Source: Poecilobothrus nobilitatus | Lineage: Eukaryota; Arthropoda; Insecta; Diptera; Dolichopodidae | Assembly (NCBI GenBank): GCA_947095535.1 | Contig: OX352774.1 | Coordinates: 42,548,496-42,612,495, forward strand | DNA: 64,000 nt | Direction of reading: 5' to 3' | In this document: positions 33,747 to 45,704 of the stretch, piece by piece | Numbering within the stretch: the first letter of the stretch is position 1 | Layout: every line of letters begins with the position of its first letter | Program-made: the position numbers and the translations under genes | The notes under the pieces: generated by a model | Seen by the model: only the letters and a program-made list of their open reading frames with translations | What the model was told of the DNA's origin: nothing | Databases searched by the model: none

Positions 33747-34420
33747 TTTGACCCATGACGTAGTGGTTAAGTCTCCAGCTTTTCAATCAGAGGGTCTTGG
33801 GTTCAAATCCCGGTCAGGTTATATAAATAAAAAATAGGTAGTAATTCTATAGAGTAATACTGTATATCGTACAATTAATAATAATAACAATAGTAATAAT
33901 AATAATAATAGTAATAATAATAATAATAATAACTGCTACAGTGAAGCTATCTTTGGTTATATCATGCACGAAGGTGTTATATATACTACTGCACGTTGTA
34001 ATCTACTGATGGCCCTAATTCTGTAGTAAATATTAATAACATAATAAGTATTAATAAGTAATACTAATACGAATACTAATAGCAGCTACAGTGACAGTGG
34101 AGGTTGCCTTCAATAGTTACTTCATGCGGGAAGGTTTTATATTCTCTACTGCATGTTGTAACTGTTATAACGGCTATTGTCACTGATAGTAAAATACTAA
34201 TAATAATAGGCGCATTCATTGTTTCCTTACAATCCCACTCCCAATCCACTGTTTCCGTATCCCTATTCCCTAGCCAATATACTGCGTTAGCAGGTAAGGG
34301 TTTCATCTAATTATATTGGCTAAAGAGGGAGGCAGGTTTAGTCAGTAAGAATCTGATACTACCAAAGCGGAATTCTTGGTGTCTTTGAAAGATTCCCACT
34401 TCCCTTAAAAAAAAAAAACA
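33747..34420 (+). repeat. S2 repeat, most complete copy
   Basis: The tRNA-like head has an A-box-like ACGTAGTGGTTAAGTCTCC, AATCAGAGGGTCT and a good B-box GGGTTCAAATCCCGG, followed by GTCAGGTTATATAA. Next comes an ATA/GTA/AAT tract (33878-33932), then two related body units (GCTACAGTGAAGC... and GCTACAGTGACAG...), CACTGATAGTAAAATACT, CCCTAGCCAATATACTGC, ATCTGATACTACCAAAG and a GATTCCCACTTCCC end with poly(A). Pol III origin is inferred. The 68- and 76-codon frames on both strands are shadows of the body. Confidence 0.8.
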
Positions 34421-35679
34421 TATCCATAAATTTTCGTAATACTAAAATTTGAAATCAAATACCGGACCTGTCTGTCTGTCAAAATTCAAACTTTCAGAGG
34501 ATATTAATTATAGTCATTCATTTTATACCTTAAAAAAAATTTTTGACTTATAATATTCAACGAAAAACGTCCCATAGCTATAAAAAAGCTATAAGTACTA
34601 AAAAAATTCAAAAAATTACTTAAATTTAAATTTTGTATTTAAGTTCAATCTGGTTTAAATCTTAAGCATTGTTATTAAATTTTTTTCTCAGATGTCCTCA
34701 AAACTGAGTTATTTTTGTTGTTCTTTAAATTCTTTAAAGTTATAAATTTTATATTATACTTATTTTTTTTTTACTTTATTGCTTTTTTTTATCTTTTTTT
34801 TTTTGTTTTTTCACATTTTTATCAACACTTTTATTATTTTATATACGTAAATATTATACAGTTATGTAAATTTGTATAACGGTAGAAATACTTGATAAAT
34901 CTTTTTTAATTAAACAATTAACGCAAATTTATTGTTCTTATACTTTTTTTTATGATGATAAAAAATAAAATGCATTCTGATTTATAAGATAATAAGAATA
35001 GGATAACTGTTTATTTATTTTTTTTTTTTTCAAAATGGCGCTTGTTTATAGAATTTTATTTATAAGTTTTCAATGAACTAAATATAAAGCTTATTACCCT
35101 TATTTTAAGATCGTTTAAAACATAATTTCAATTAAATGCTTTTTTCTTTTTTTTAACAAAATTAAAAATAAACAAAATTAATAATTAATTTAATTAATAT
35201 TACTAAAAAATATAAGAATAATTAAATTATATTAGTCATTTTTTAGTTAATTTAATAAATTAATGATTTAATTAAAATTATAAAATATAAAATATTTATT
35301 TATTTATTTTGTTATTATTTAATTAAATCATAATTTTGATCATCATTTTGAATATTAAAATTATTATATAAAAAATTCGGTTAAACTTAAGTAGATCTCC
35401 TTAGAATTTAATTTAGCAAAATATTTTGATGAATTTTTATTTTTGTTTTAAAATTAAAAAATCCAAAGTTTTCTCTTCAACATTAGAGCAATTTTATCTT
35501 CTGCTAAAAAATAATGATAATAAAATAACACTAACACTAACTAAAGATGTAAGTAATGAGACAAGGTTAAGTTTTATATTATTTTTTCAACAATCTGCCC
35601 ATCATCAATTGAAGTATAAGACTTTCGTATTTTCTTCTTCTTTACTTTCTTTATTCCGTAGTGGGGCGTGATCAAACGA
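34421..35679. other. AT-rich non-coding DNA
   Basis: Poly(T) tracts (34790-34804, 35018-35031). The 81-codon plus frame at 35426-35671 overlaps the opposite strand of a more protein-like segment and is not called. Confidence 0.6.
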
Positions 35680-35799
35680 TTAATAGGCAATCTTACCTAC
35701 CTTATTTAATGATCTTGCCTCCACTAACACGATTGCTTTCCAAGTTTTCTTTCTTTCCAAGAAATCCTCTACTATAACGAGTGCCCTGGATATTACATT
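35680..35799 (-). pseudogene. protein-like open frame, unrecognised
   Basis: 39 codons are open on the minus strand without Met, reading VISRALVIVEDFLERKKTWK then VEARSLNKVGKIAY and a stop. After the stop the frame continues SFDHAPLRNKESKEEE. The stretch is richer in G+C than its flanks and looks like decayed coding sequence, possibly the C-terminal part of a LINE, but no motif is decisive. Confidence 0.25.
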
Positions 35800-38700
35800 C
35801 TAAGAACTTCTAAACTAGATTTTCGTATAACTTCCTCAGGCTGTGAGTTTTAAACAGTGAATGAAAATCTGTTAACTATTTTTTTAATTTCCTTACATTT
35901 TGTTATTTAAATACTTACCTCAAATTTCTTATGTTTTTTTTTCACTCAGCGTATCTTTGTCACTATGTTATAAAAAAAATCACAGTTTATCTGTATAATT
36001 TATACAAGCAATTAAAGATACAAATATAGCTGAGAATAGTTAAAATAAGAAATTTAGGCTTGAAAATGTTCTTAAATTTATAATAATATCGAGGGCTGCT
36101 AAAAGTATCATTGATACAGCACAAAAATGAAAACTTCTGAAGAAAATAAGACATTACTATCTTAAATAATTTTCGTCACACTGCCAGACGATCAGTTAAA
36201 ATGAAAAATCTAGTAGTGAAAGGAAAATTGAACGGAAAAAGAGTGACGAACCAATATCCTAAATGTTAAATAGATGCAACTACAGTTGTTAATAGGAAAA
36301 ACATACACAGAATCGACTCATAAGGCACAAATAACAGCAGCATGTAAAAAATCTCATCATATAATAATGACACTATACCTTAAATAGAGCTGTAAGGAAG
36401 GAGAAGAAGAAAATTAGAAGTACATGTTCTCATTTTTCTTTGAATGTCCTTTAATACTTAAAGCAATCAAATAATAATCTTCTAAATGATTCAATAAAAA
36501 ATTTTCTTTCAGTATACAGAAAATATATAATTTTTCTTAACAGAATATATAGGGTTATATTTTAATTAGCATTAAAGATTTTAATAACTTTTAACTCCTG
36601 CTTTTAAAATAAAACTTTCAAACACCTATATATATACATTAATTTAATTTTAAAATACATTAGAAAGTTTTTTCTTGAAATGTTTAAGACATCTTTCATT
36701 TAAAAAATTTATTTAAAAATCTTATTTAAAAAATTAAATCGTATCATGAATTCATTAAAAATTCTATTAAGTTTCCTATTGTGATTTCAATTAATTATTC
36801 TTGTTACGAAAAAAAAAAAAAAAAGGAAAAATTTTGCTTTAATTTTATTAAAGAGCTTCTTTTTAACAAAAAATTTCTTGGATATGTTTTTTTTTTTTTT
36901 TTTTTTTTTAAATTATGTCTAATAATAAAGAAAATGGAAAGCAAATATTTTATTATATTTATTTTATTTTTTATTTATTTATTTGTTTTATTTTTATCTT
37001 ATGAATAGAAAAACTCTCAGAATTAATCACAGAAAAAAAAAAAAAAACAGAAAAACGAACACAAAAAAAAAAATGAATTTTAACAAAAGAAAATTGAAAA
37101 CTCTTGTCATAAAAACCCAACATATGCTATAAACACTATATACAAATCGCGTTGGTTTGTTTCATTCAAACCTCCTCTTTCTTTTCAATATTTTTATTTA
37201 TAAGCCAGTTCAAATTTCTTTAAGAGGCTGAAAAAGAAGCATCAAAAAAGTTTTTAATTTTCTACAATTCAATTACAATTTAATTTTATTGAAAAGTTTC
37301 CATTTTTATATGTATTTCAATTTTCTATTTTGTTTCTTTTTCTGTTTTTGTTATTTTTTTTTTTTTTTGTTTTTCTTTTTTTTATTCAACTTTTCTTTTT
37401 ATTTTCTATGAAAATCTATCATTAAAAATTTAACATTTAAAGTATTGTGATAGGTTTTTTGGTTGGTTGATAGACGAGTTTTACCATTAAAATCTTCGTT
37501 AAAGAAAACTCTTATATATTTTGATTGTAAGAACTTTTTGAATTTGACTTTTACTTTGTAAAGCTCGTTAGGTTTCAATAAAATTGTCGTTAAAGAAAAA
37601 TCTTGTATTTTGTTGTTAAAATTGTTCGAATAACTTTGAAGAACTCTTACGAGGTTTTCAATCACACCAAAAAAAAACTTAAATTAAAAGGACATGCACT
37701 AGAAGTGTTAAATATATGATATACAGTTTCAAACCTAGACAATAGAAAAAAATTTAATTTTGTAAAAATAATTGGAACAATTAGCGGGTATTTAGATTAT
37801 CAAAGAAGTAACTAAGAAGAAGAATAAAAATGTTGGTATGTAATTTACTGAAGATCCATTTTAGGCAATGAGTTCCTTCACTTAGGCAATTAGTTCCTCC
37901 CTTTTAGTTTTAATAAAAAGTTATGCCAAAAACAGTATGTATACTAAAAATACATATACATGATATGTAAAAAATTATGTACCTATACACTAAATTTATT
38001 TTATTAATAAATAATAAAAAGAAAGGATACCAAAGTATATACTTAATGTACACTTAATAGGTAGTCTGAGTCAGTATTCATACATAAAAGTAATATGAAA
38101 AAAATAAAAAGAATTAACCTTGTAATACTTTTCGTATCTTCTTAAAAACTTTTACCATATAAAATTATCTTAAATTATCTTATTTAACTATGTATAGGTA
38201 ACCTTGAAACTTAAAATTATACTTAATTTGCCTAACATAATTATTTCTAATTTGAGCTCGTACGAAAAGAAATCTTAGAAATGAAAACAAAAAAACAAAA
38301 AAAAAATCAATTTAAGTTCCATTGTTTAATTTTTTTCCATTTATTCTTTTTTTTTTTTTATTTTTTATTTTTGTTTTTCTGTTTTTTTTTTTATCACTAA
38401 GTAGTACTTGTGGTTCTATTTACTTTTACATACAAAATAAACGACGATAAAGAAAAACAAGAAACTCCCATCAGATAGTCATTAATTTTAGTGGTGCTAT
38501 TTAAAGAAAAATCTTCCCCCCGTCTGATTATTTTAAAGTAATTTAAAATATACAAAAAAAAAAAAGAAAAAAAAAAACAAATATAATAACGATGTTTTAT
38601 TCTTTTCTATCTCTTTTCATCTCTGCTACCTAATTTTTTAATAATTATTATAATAGAGTAACATTCACACAAACATACATAATATATAAATACTATAGAA

Positions 38701-39101
38701 TAGAAAAAATATATTGTATTTTATTGTAAAAAAAAAAAAATAAGACATTGAAAAGGTGGCAAAATAGAGACCACCTTCCATTTTTAAATATTAAAATTCT
38801 TTAACACACCTCAACATTCTTTTATATTATTAATTCAGTAGTCAAAAATTTTTTCTTAATAGTATATAGGCATACAAAACATAAATTGAATGGCTATCAT
38901 TAAAAAAAAATGGAATCTTACTTGTTTATGATAGCAATTAATTTTAAATTAATTAACGCTAATAAATTAATCGACTCAAAAAAAAAATCAGCCGATTCAA
39001 ATAATCAACAGCTTGGTAAAACTAATGATTTCAGAAACTGAAGCTTAGTTAAATATTTAATAATAATTGACTTAGTGGATGCATTATGCTTCTTATTGAA
39101 G
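35800..39101. other. AT-rich non-coding DNA with long poly(A)/poly(T) runs
   Basis: Contains many homopolymers (36891-36909, 37350-37386, 38349-38360) and no recognised gene. The plus-strand segment at 36180-36330 has a GKLNGKRVTNQYPK string that faintly recalls LINE C-terminal regions but is broken by stops. The frame at 37399-37665 is AT-driven. Confidence 0.6.
35919..35962 (-). other. candidate 44-nt exon (speculative)
   Basis: On the minus strand GATTTTTTTTATAACATAG precedes an open 44-nt segment (DKDTLSEKKNIRN) that ends GAG followed by the donor GTAAGT. The splice context is good, the coding evidence weak. Confidence 0.12.
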
Positions 39102-39298
39102 TTTTTTTTTTGTTTATGCATTTCTCTGCCACTTAAATGTGGACATGAAATTACACAGCCTTTCCTGTTCAGGCGTGGCTGCAAATATCGTAAGGGAGTA
39201 ATAACTCTTGCGACGTGTGTGGGATTCGAACCCACACTCCCTCGATGTTTACAGCGTATTTTATACGCTCTTACCCACCAGGCCATAGTGGCCCCTTC
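39102..39298 (-). mobile_element. tRNA-derived SINE S1, full minus-strand copy
   Basis: Reverse complement of the 7.8-kb copy. Read on the minus strand it has GGCCTGGTGGGTAAGAGCG, GAGGGAGTGTGGGTTCGAAT, ACGTCGCAAGAG, ACGCCTGAACAGG, TGGCAGAGAAATGCAT and a poly(A) tail. An 11-bp direct repeat CTTATTGAAGT flanks it (39092-39102 and 39299-39309). The 78- and 93-codon frames here are SINE sequence. Confidence 0.85.
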
Positions 39299-39309
39299 CT
39301 TATTGAAGT

Positions 39310-39769
39310 AGGAAGGAGTAAAACAAAAACAAAATCAGTTTGGAGATTCGAAGAAAAAAATCAATATTTAAAGTAAATCTCGACATAATATCGAAAACAA
39401 ACTAAGATAAGATCACTTTTAGAAAAGCAGATTATTTAATAACATTTATATGATACACATTTTCAAATAAAAGCTTCTTACCAATTATACAAACAATCTA
39501 ATCTATCACAAAGTAAAATAAGGTAAAGAAGAAAAAAAGACAACATTTTTTACAACCATGAACTTTTTAAACTTTTCGATGCTTTTTAGAATTTAAATAA
39601 TAAAATAATAAATAATAATAATAAAATAATAAATCAAGAAAATAAAAATCTCGGACTTCCTATTACAATCATTACATGATTGGTCTCAGCAACAAGCCAA
39701 TACACTCACAAACCCCAGATAATTTTCTATTAATACTAACGATATGGTTAAACAAATCTGGTCAACATT
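39310..39769. other. AT-rich non-coding DNA
   Basis: An AAT-rich tract near 39598-39640; the last 100 bp may be more decayed LINE sequence. Confidence 0.6.
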
Positions 39770-40155
39770 ATATCTTATAAACGATCAATAAGGATCAATA
39801 TAATAGGAATTTTAATAAGATACTGTCCGATCAGCTGACATACCAGAAGATTACAACTATTCTCATATGACTTTTGTAGCAACTGCAAAGATAAAAAAGA
39901 GAAGGAATCAATTTTTCACCTGTTGTGTAAATGCCAAGCTCTTGCTCTAAAAAGAAGAAAGTTTCTAGGTGAATTCTTCTTAAAAATAATCTTTTCGATC
40001 TGTCAGTTAAAATATCGGTGTAATCTATCGGATTCAGTTAATTAATTTACACCGCAAGAGAAATACTGATCCGGACCATAACAACAGATCCAAACTGGTC
40101 TAAGAGTCTTTTTTGGTTCCTACCTACCTACCAAACCTACCTCTACCTACCTAAT
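39770..40155 (+). pseudogene. LINE RNase H / C-terminal domain relic with CTAC tail
   Basis: Reading forward: RSIRINIIGILIRYCPIS, a stop at 39836-39838, then HTRRLQLFSYDFCSNCKD and KESIFHLLCKCQALALKRRK, FLGEFFLKI. The G-x-L-x-x-x-C-P segment followed by C-x2-C, H and C is the C-terminal region of RNase H-bearing insect LINEs (family knowledge). Cysteines are at 39875-39877 and 39884-39886, the histidine at 39917-39919. After 40045 the frame is lost; a UTR with AACTGGTCTAAGAG leads to a CTACCTAC-rich tail. It is 5'-truncated, with one stop and probable frameshifts. Confidence 0.6.
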
Positions 40156-41233
40156 ATGATAACAGATCGACAAACATAATATTAATAAATAATATTTTAA
40201 GGTAGTAGAGGAATTTGTTATTACAAAGAACGAGCGGCTGCGAAATGACATAAGTTCATTCAACTGTATTAATATATCACAAATATAAAATATAATTGCA
40301 AATGCTTAAGTCAAATAAAATTACGGTACCTAATAAAGATTCAATAAATTTCTTTAGATTTTAAGGCGTTACTCCAATTAATTATTGCCAAAAATAAATT
40401 AAGTAAATGGCATACCAAGATCTAATTTCTAACAGAAACCAATATAGATTTCCTATAATACTTATTATTATTATTTCTTACCAAAATAAGGTTTTTAATG
40501 AAATTTAAATAACGATTTAAAAAGTTGTATCTTTTGTAAATTTCATCTTCTTCTTTTTTTTCATCTTATACTTATCTCACATATTCACTTCCTCCTTTTA
40601 CATCTCTCTCTCTCTCTCTCTCGTTCTTCTTGAATATTTATATAAAATAACATAATGAGAATATTATTTTTATTTTTTAATAATTTTTTTTTTTTTGTTT
40701 TTTTTTTTTGAAAATTAGGCTTTTATTGTATTTCAAAAAGTTATTAGTAACTTTACTAAAAAAAATAAAAATTCTATAGAAAAAAAAAGTTTTTTATAAA
40801 TGATAATAGTAACAGAAGCAAAGTTGGAGAAAATCTTTTGTTTCATTCACACATATATACCTAATGAAAAAGAGCTGGAATGAAAATAAAGTTGTTAAGT
40901 AAATTTACATTATTAAGTTTGGTTATTTTTTTATATTTTTTTTGATTTTTATATTTTTATTTTATAAGTTTTTGTTATGAGATTCTTGGTTTCTATCTAA
41001 GATTAATTGCTTTTCTTTTTCTTTTTTTTTTTTTTAGAAAAAATAAAATTACTGCAAACTACTCATTTACTATTATAAAAATGTTTCTGTTTCTTTTTGT
41101 TTTTTTTTTTCTTTGATTTGTTTAAGACAAGGCTGGGCTGTATTGTGGATAATAAAAGAATAAAAATATAGAACATCATTTTAAATTGTTAAAAACTTTT
41201 CAATAGATAGGATACTTAGAGATATATATATAT
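40156..41233. other. AT-rich non-coding DNA
   Basis: Nothing recognised apart from simple repeats and poly(T) runs (40685-40709, 41021-41036). Confidence 0.7.
40603..40622. repeat. (TC)n microsatellite
   Basis: Nine to ten TC units. Confidence 0.9.
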
Positions 41234-42535
41234 TTTTAGCACATTTCCAAAAAAATTTTGAAAAAATGTGCTTATTAGTTTCACTCTGTCCGTCCGTCCG
41301 TCCGTCCATCTGTTTACAAAACTTCTACACCGTTAAAGATAGAGAAAAAAAATTTTAACCATGGGTAGGTCTCATAAAAAAAATAATTTTGTGGAACAAC
41401 TTTTTCATGTAGCCCCCCCCATTACGGAGCTACAGCCCCTCAAACTTTGAAAAAGCCCTATTTTTAAATGCATATATCTTATGTTCTACTTAAGATTTTT
41501 TCAATCTGAAAACGTCATTCGACAGGTATTTCTTTTATCTTTGTAATACAAAGATTATACAATTTTTTTAAATTTAGTATTTAAATTTACCGTTATGTGA
41601 AAACCAAATTTTGCATGATTTTTCTACTTTCATAACTCCGGCACGCTTCTAGATACAAGCTTAAAATTTTGAGGCAAGAAAGAACTTTTAGAATTAGTAT
41701 AAGTTTGCTCAGAAAATTTTTTCGGATCACCCCCTGTTTATGAGCTATTAGGGCTTAAAAATTCAAAATTTGCTATTTTTAAACACCTGTAACTTAGGAA
41801 CCTGTACACATTTTACTTCTGCAAGATATAAAAATTAAAGCTACAATAATATATTTTTACGTGTGTTAAAGGTTTATTTTAGTTGTAAAGGCTTCCAAAG
41901 TTGCAGCTCTTCAAAATTGCGAAAAAGCCCCATTTTCAGATGTATATATCTCGGGCTCTGCGTAATAATTTTGCAATCTAAAATCGCCAGAAGATCGAAA
42001 ATTTTATTATCTATATAAAACAATATCAAAATTATGTAATATTTTGTAATTTACGATTTAAATTTACCGTTATGTGAAAACCACATTTTGCATGAAATTT
42101 CTTTTTTCATAACTCCGGCACCCCTTTAGATAGGAACCTTAAATTTTGAGACAAGAAAGAACTTTTAGAATTAGTATAAGTTTTCTCAGAAAATTTTTTT
42201 GTAACACCCCCTCTTTAAGAGTTATTATGCCTCAAAAATTGAAAATTTGCTATTTTTAGACACCTGTTACTTAGGCACCTGTAAAAATTTTTCTTCGGCA
42301 AAACATGAAAATTAAAGGGTCAATAATATATTTTTACGCGTGTTAACGGCTTTTCTTAGTTATATAGAATTCCGGACTTATGGCCCCTCAAAACTTCAAA
42401 AATGTCCTATTTTCACATTTTTTCTTATTACATGAAATTTTCAAATTTTTATGCAAGTCAGAATCCTAAACAGTTTGTATTGAGTTTTGGAAATGTGCGC
42501 TTTTAAAAACCGTTGGTTTACATTCTACCTTGTTT
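41234..42535 (+). mobile_element. family A element, two internal units
   Basis: Same ends and order as the 22.2-kb copy, with two internal units (markers near 41487 and 41965, about 478 bp apart). The left part is almost identical to the 30.8-kb copy and shares its CTTTGTAATACAAAG deletion and CCATCTG variant of the GTCCG tract. No coding capacity. Confidence 0.85.
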
Positions 42536-43197
42536 TTTTCATCTTTTCATTTAATATTTTAAAATTTTTTCAATTAAAACTAATTTTAATTTTATAATAT
42601 TCATTTACACAATATTAAATTTTATTTTTTCTTTTTTCTTTTTTCAGGTATATAAAATTTAAACAAAATGTCTTTTATGTAATATATAATGAATGCACAA
42701 AAAAGATTGTAAGTAAAGAAGTAAATCCTTTTCATTATGATTAAATTATAGTAAAATAAGTTTAGTTCTTGTAAGGATCTAAAAAGTACAAAAATTTTAA
42801 GTTTATAGTGTAAAAAAGATCACACATTACATTTTTTTATATGAAATTACCTTTACGCTTTTTTAAAAAATACAAACACTTTAATTAAAAGTTATTCTTT
42901 TCTTTTAAGTTTCATCTTTAACTTTAATCTTATAAATTTTAATCTTTTTTAATCTTAAAAGAAGAAATTTTAAATGAAATTTTGGAACAAAGATTAAAAT
43001 GTCAATGATTTTAATTGGTTAACTAATTCAACTGTAAGAAGTGATCATTCATACAATTACTTTACCTTTTGATTGCTTATTAAATAACTGAAATCTATTT
43101 AAAATAAAAAGATTCATACAAAAAATGTATGTTGATGGGCCAATATTAACTGACTGATGTAAGGTATATGTGACTTGATTGTAATTTTAATATTTTA
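42536..43197. other. AT-rich non-coding DNA
   Basis: Nothing recognised; a TTTTTTCAGGTATATA sequence at 42642-42656 looks like an acceptor but no open exon follows. Confidence 0.65.
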
Positions 43198-43443
43198 TTA
43201 TACTTTTGTTTTTACATAAAAGTACGAGTATAATTTGTTAAGTATGTTAAATAATATAATTTCCACCACCCAAACAAAGAAAACATAAGGCGACGTTAAA
43301 TTTTGGAAACACGGAGAAAAAAGTAGATTCTGAATTTCTTGTAATAATTTGGTCATCAAAAAGTTCTCTATATCTTCATAGTTCTCAGATTCTCTATTGT
43401 CGCTTTCGTTAAATGTGTCACGGCTCAATCCTATTAAAACCAT
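43198..43443 (-). CDS. small hypothetical open frame
   Basis: 81 codons from ATG to stop on the minus strand. The first half is hydrophilic and acidic (LSRDTFNESDNRESENYEDI, then ENFLMTKLLQEIQNL); the second half is hydrophobic (VFFVWVVEIILFNI) and could be one membrane segment. Local G+C is visibly higher over 43260-43440 than in the flanks, as expected for coding or recently coding sequence. An in-frame stop lies three codons before the ATG. No family recognised. It could be a fossil transposon protein, an exon of a larger gene or chance. Confidence 0.25.
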   Translation of the reverse strand: MVLIGLSRDTFNESDNRESENYEDIENFLMTKLLQEIQNLLFSPCFQNLTSPYVFFVWVVEIILFNILNKLYSYFYVKTKV

Positions 43444-44235
43444 ATGTTCGAGTTATTATTTTACTACTACTGGACGTAAAAAAAAATTCTATTATGGTTC
43501 GGTATACCGCACTTTTATTTATAGGTATTAATTATTCTCTGTACCCCAAATTTGACAGTTCTCGTTATATCCCCATTTAAATGAAAATGTTAAAACATTA
43601 AATAATACACACGGATTTTTGTTTTGCGTTGTAACAATAGATCCATTAGGAAACATAATAAAATTCTATAATTTAAAACAATCAGTGCCAAATTGGCGCA
43701 TTCTGTACATATTACTAAATTTGTTATAATTTAGAACTGAAGGTACAGAAACTTACCTGAGTTTATTCAACTTTATGTAAAACAAAATAGAAAACTATGA
43801 TAATTAAAATCTGTGAAAAATACTTGGCGGCAATAATTTAAAGTTCCTTTAAAAATGTTAATAAATAAATGTAAGAAATTAAGAATAATTAAAACATATA
43901 AAAATGTTCGTTTTACTTTCGTTTAAAAGAAAATTTAAAATACTTTTAAAAACTGTAAAAAAAAAATATGTACCTATAAATAATATCAAAGAGCGAATTT
44001 TACATTTTCATCAAAACTAAATTTATATTTTTCAAAATAAATTTTAAATTTTAAAGTTTTTATATACAATTATAGTCATTAATTTACACTGTTTATATAT
44101 ACCTACTTATTACTCTAAGTTATCTAGTTCTTCAAAATCTCGTTTGTAGTGGTTTTTTTCTTATTCATAAATTACCATTTTGGAATATGTTGCTTTGTAC
44201 TAAAAGTAGTTGTGACTATATGGAATAGGATAACG
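43444..44235. other. AT-rich non-coding DNA
   Basis: Nothing recognised. Confidence 0.65.
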
Positions 44236-44635
44236 ATGAAAAAAATGTGGATAAAAGGGGGTTGGGATAGAAGGCATTGGCATTATGAATCTGTATAGAT
44301 TCATCTTCAATTTGAGAAAATTGTACACCAAAAAATCGCCAGATTTTGAGAATACATTAGATTAGATGGTAAAAAATAAATTGTAGCCTCTTTAGTGGTG
44401 CGTTGGAATTTTTTGAAAGATTGCATAAGTGATATTTTTATTTCACCAGAACATTACCTACAAGATATCTTAAGTTATTACCTACAAAATATCTTAAGAG
44501 TAGCTGTCCCACATATCTAGCAAGCAAAAAATTCAGAAAATATATCAATCGGTACGGCTTAGTTTCTTCGGTCAATAACCTCAAATTTTTTCTTTTATTT
44601 TTATTGGAAGTTATGGCTAATGGTAACATAAAGGG
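44236..44635 (+). pseudogene. possible PIF/Harbinger transposase relic
   Basis: One frame runs from ATG with only a few stops. After an N-terminal WDRRHWHYESV region it reads FISPEHYLQDIL, VAVPHI, then ENISIGTA and ITSNF. The F-x-x-S-P-E-x-[FY]-x-x-x-L...V-x-P-H-I pattern resembles the N-terminal region of Harbinger-type transposases (family knowledge, by eye). A 24-bp in-frame tandem duplication (44453-44476 and 44477-44500) repeats YLQDILSY/YLQNILRV. Stops and loss of the catalytic DDE half make it a pseudogene. Terminal repeats were not found. The minus frame at 44438-44629 is its shadow. Confidence 0.35.
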
Positions 44636-44754
44636 CTAAAGAAATAAATTCCACTATTTAAACTGACCAAATAATCAACACGTGATAGTAAATTTAAATG
44701 TTTCATATATATACAATATTTCTTTAAGCAGCCGGCTATTCAAATTTATATATG

Positions 44755-45085
44755 CATATAGGTGCGGTAACAACCCAAAATGTAGCAGCAAAAATATCGC
44801 ACTGTAAAAATGTTGCCGGACAAATTGTTGTGAGAAGGGATTTCAGCAAAATCGAATTATATTCTTTATTGAGCAATTAAGAATTGGATTCAAATTTAGA
44901 GTATTTCTTTTTTACAAAATATTTTACAAAATATTTACAAAATAAATTATTTATCTTTGTCCGCTGCATAATAATTATTTATTTTTGTCCGCTGCATTTT
45001 GTCTAGCGACACTTTTTCAATGCAATATTTTCACTGCAACATTGCTTCCGAACTTTTTACTAGCGATATTATGACCCGGAATCAT
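44755..45085. repeat. motif-rich segment with GCGATATT/GCAACATT repeats
   Basis: Contains AAAAATATCGC, GTAAAAATGTTGCCGG, TTTGTCCGCTGCAT (twice), GCGACACTTTTTC, TGCAACATTGC and AGCGATATTATG. Scattered forward and inverted versions of one short motif suggest an old inverted-repeat element, comparable to the 29.6-kb segment. Confidence 0.35.
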
Positions 45086-45704
45086 CTATAACAGATAAAC
45101 ATTGTAACAACTAAAAAAAATACATTTAATTTGTTAAATCTTTTAAAAATATGATTAAAAAACCACACACTTATTGAATTTTAATAATAATATTGAGTTT
45201 TTATATTTATATATAAATTATTCTATTTTTAAAATAGTTTTTATTTTTCCAACTGGTAATTTAAAAATAACAGTTGGAAACCAATAAATCTTTTTTTTTA
45301 ATAATATTTAAATCAATGTTAGAAAAAAAAATCCTAATATATCATTATATTTTTTTTTAAATATTTTTTTCTTTTTCCAGTATTTAATTTAATTTAAAAA
45401 ATTTTTTTTATTTATTCAAACCAAATGTGCAATAATATATTTAAAAAAAAACTAAAAACAATAAAAAAAAACATAATTAAAGTTATATGCATTTTTTTTC
45501 TGCTCTGGTAGTGATTTTTTTTTTTTTGCTATCACAACAAATTTAAAAAAATAAAAAAAAAAAATATACCTAATCAGTATATTATAGGTTTATTTCATTA
45601 GTCAGTCTATTTATTCGTTAAAAATAAAATAAAATAATTCTAATAAATTAGTAAAAATTTTTAATCCTTTTGTAAGTCTAAATATACAAAACATTATTTA
45701 AACA
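45086..45704. other. AT-rich non-coding DNA
   Basis: Poly(T)/poly(A) blocks only. Confidence 0.7.

Noticed and set aside
34076..34310. Overlapping 68- and 76-codon frames on both strands
   Set aside because: Both are readings of the S2 repeat body, which recurs non-coding elsewhere in the window.
36180..36330. KGKLNGKRVTNQYPK string resembling a LINE C-terminal region
   Set aside because: Broken by many stops with no second motif; too weak to call.
39005..39311. 78- and 93-codon frames on opposite strands
   Set aside because: They are translations of the S1 SINE, including its tRNA-like head.
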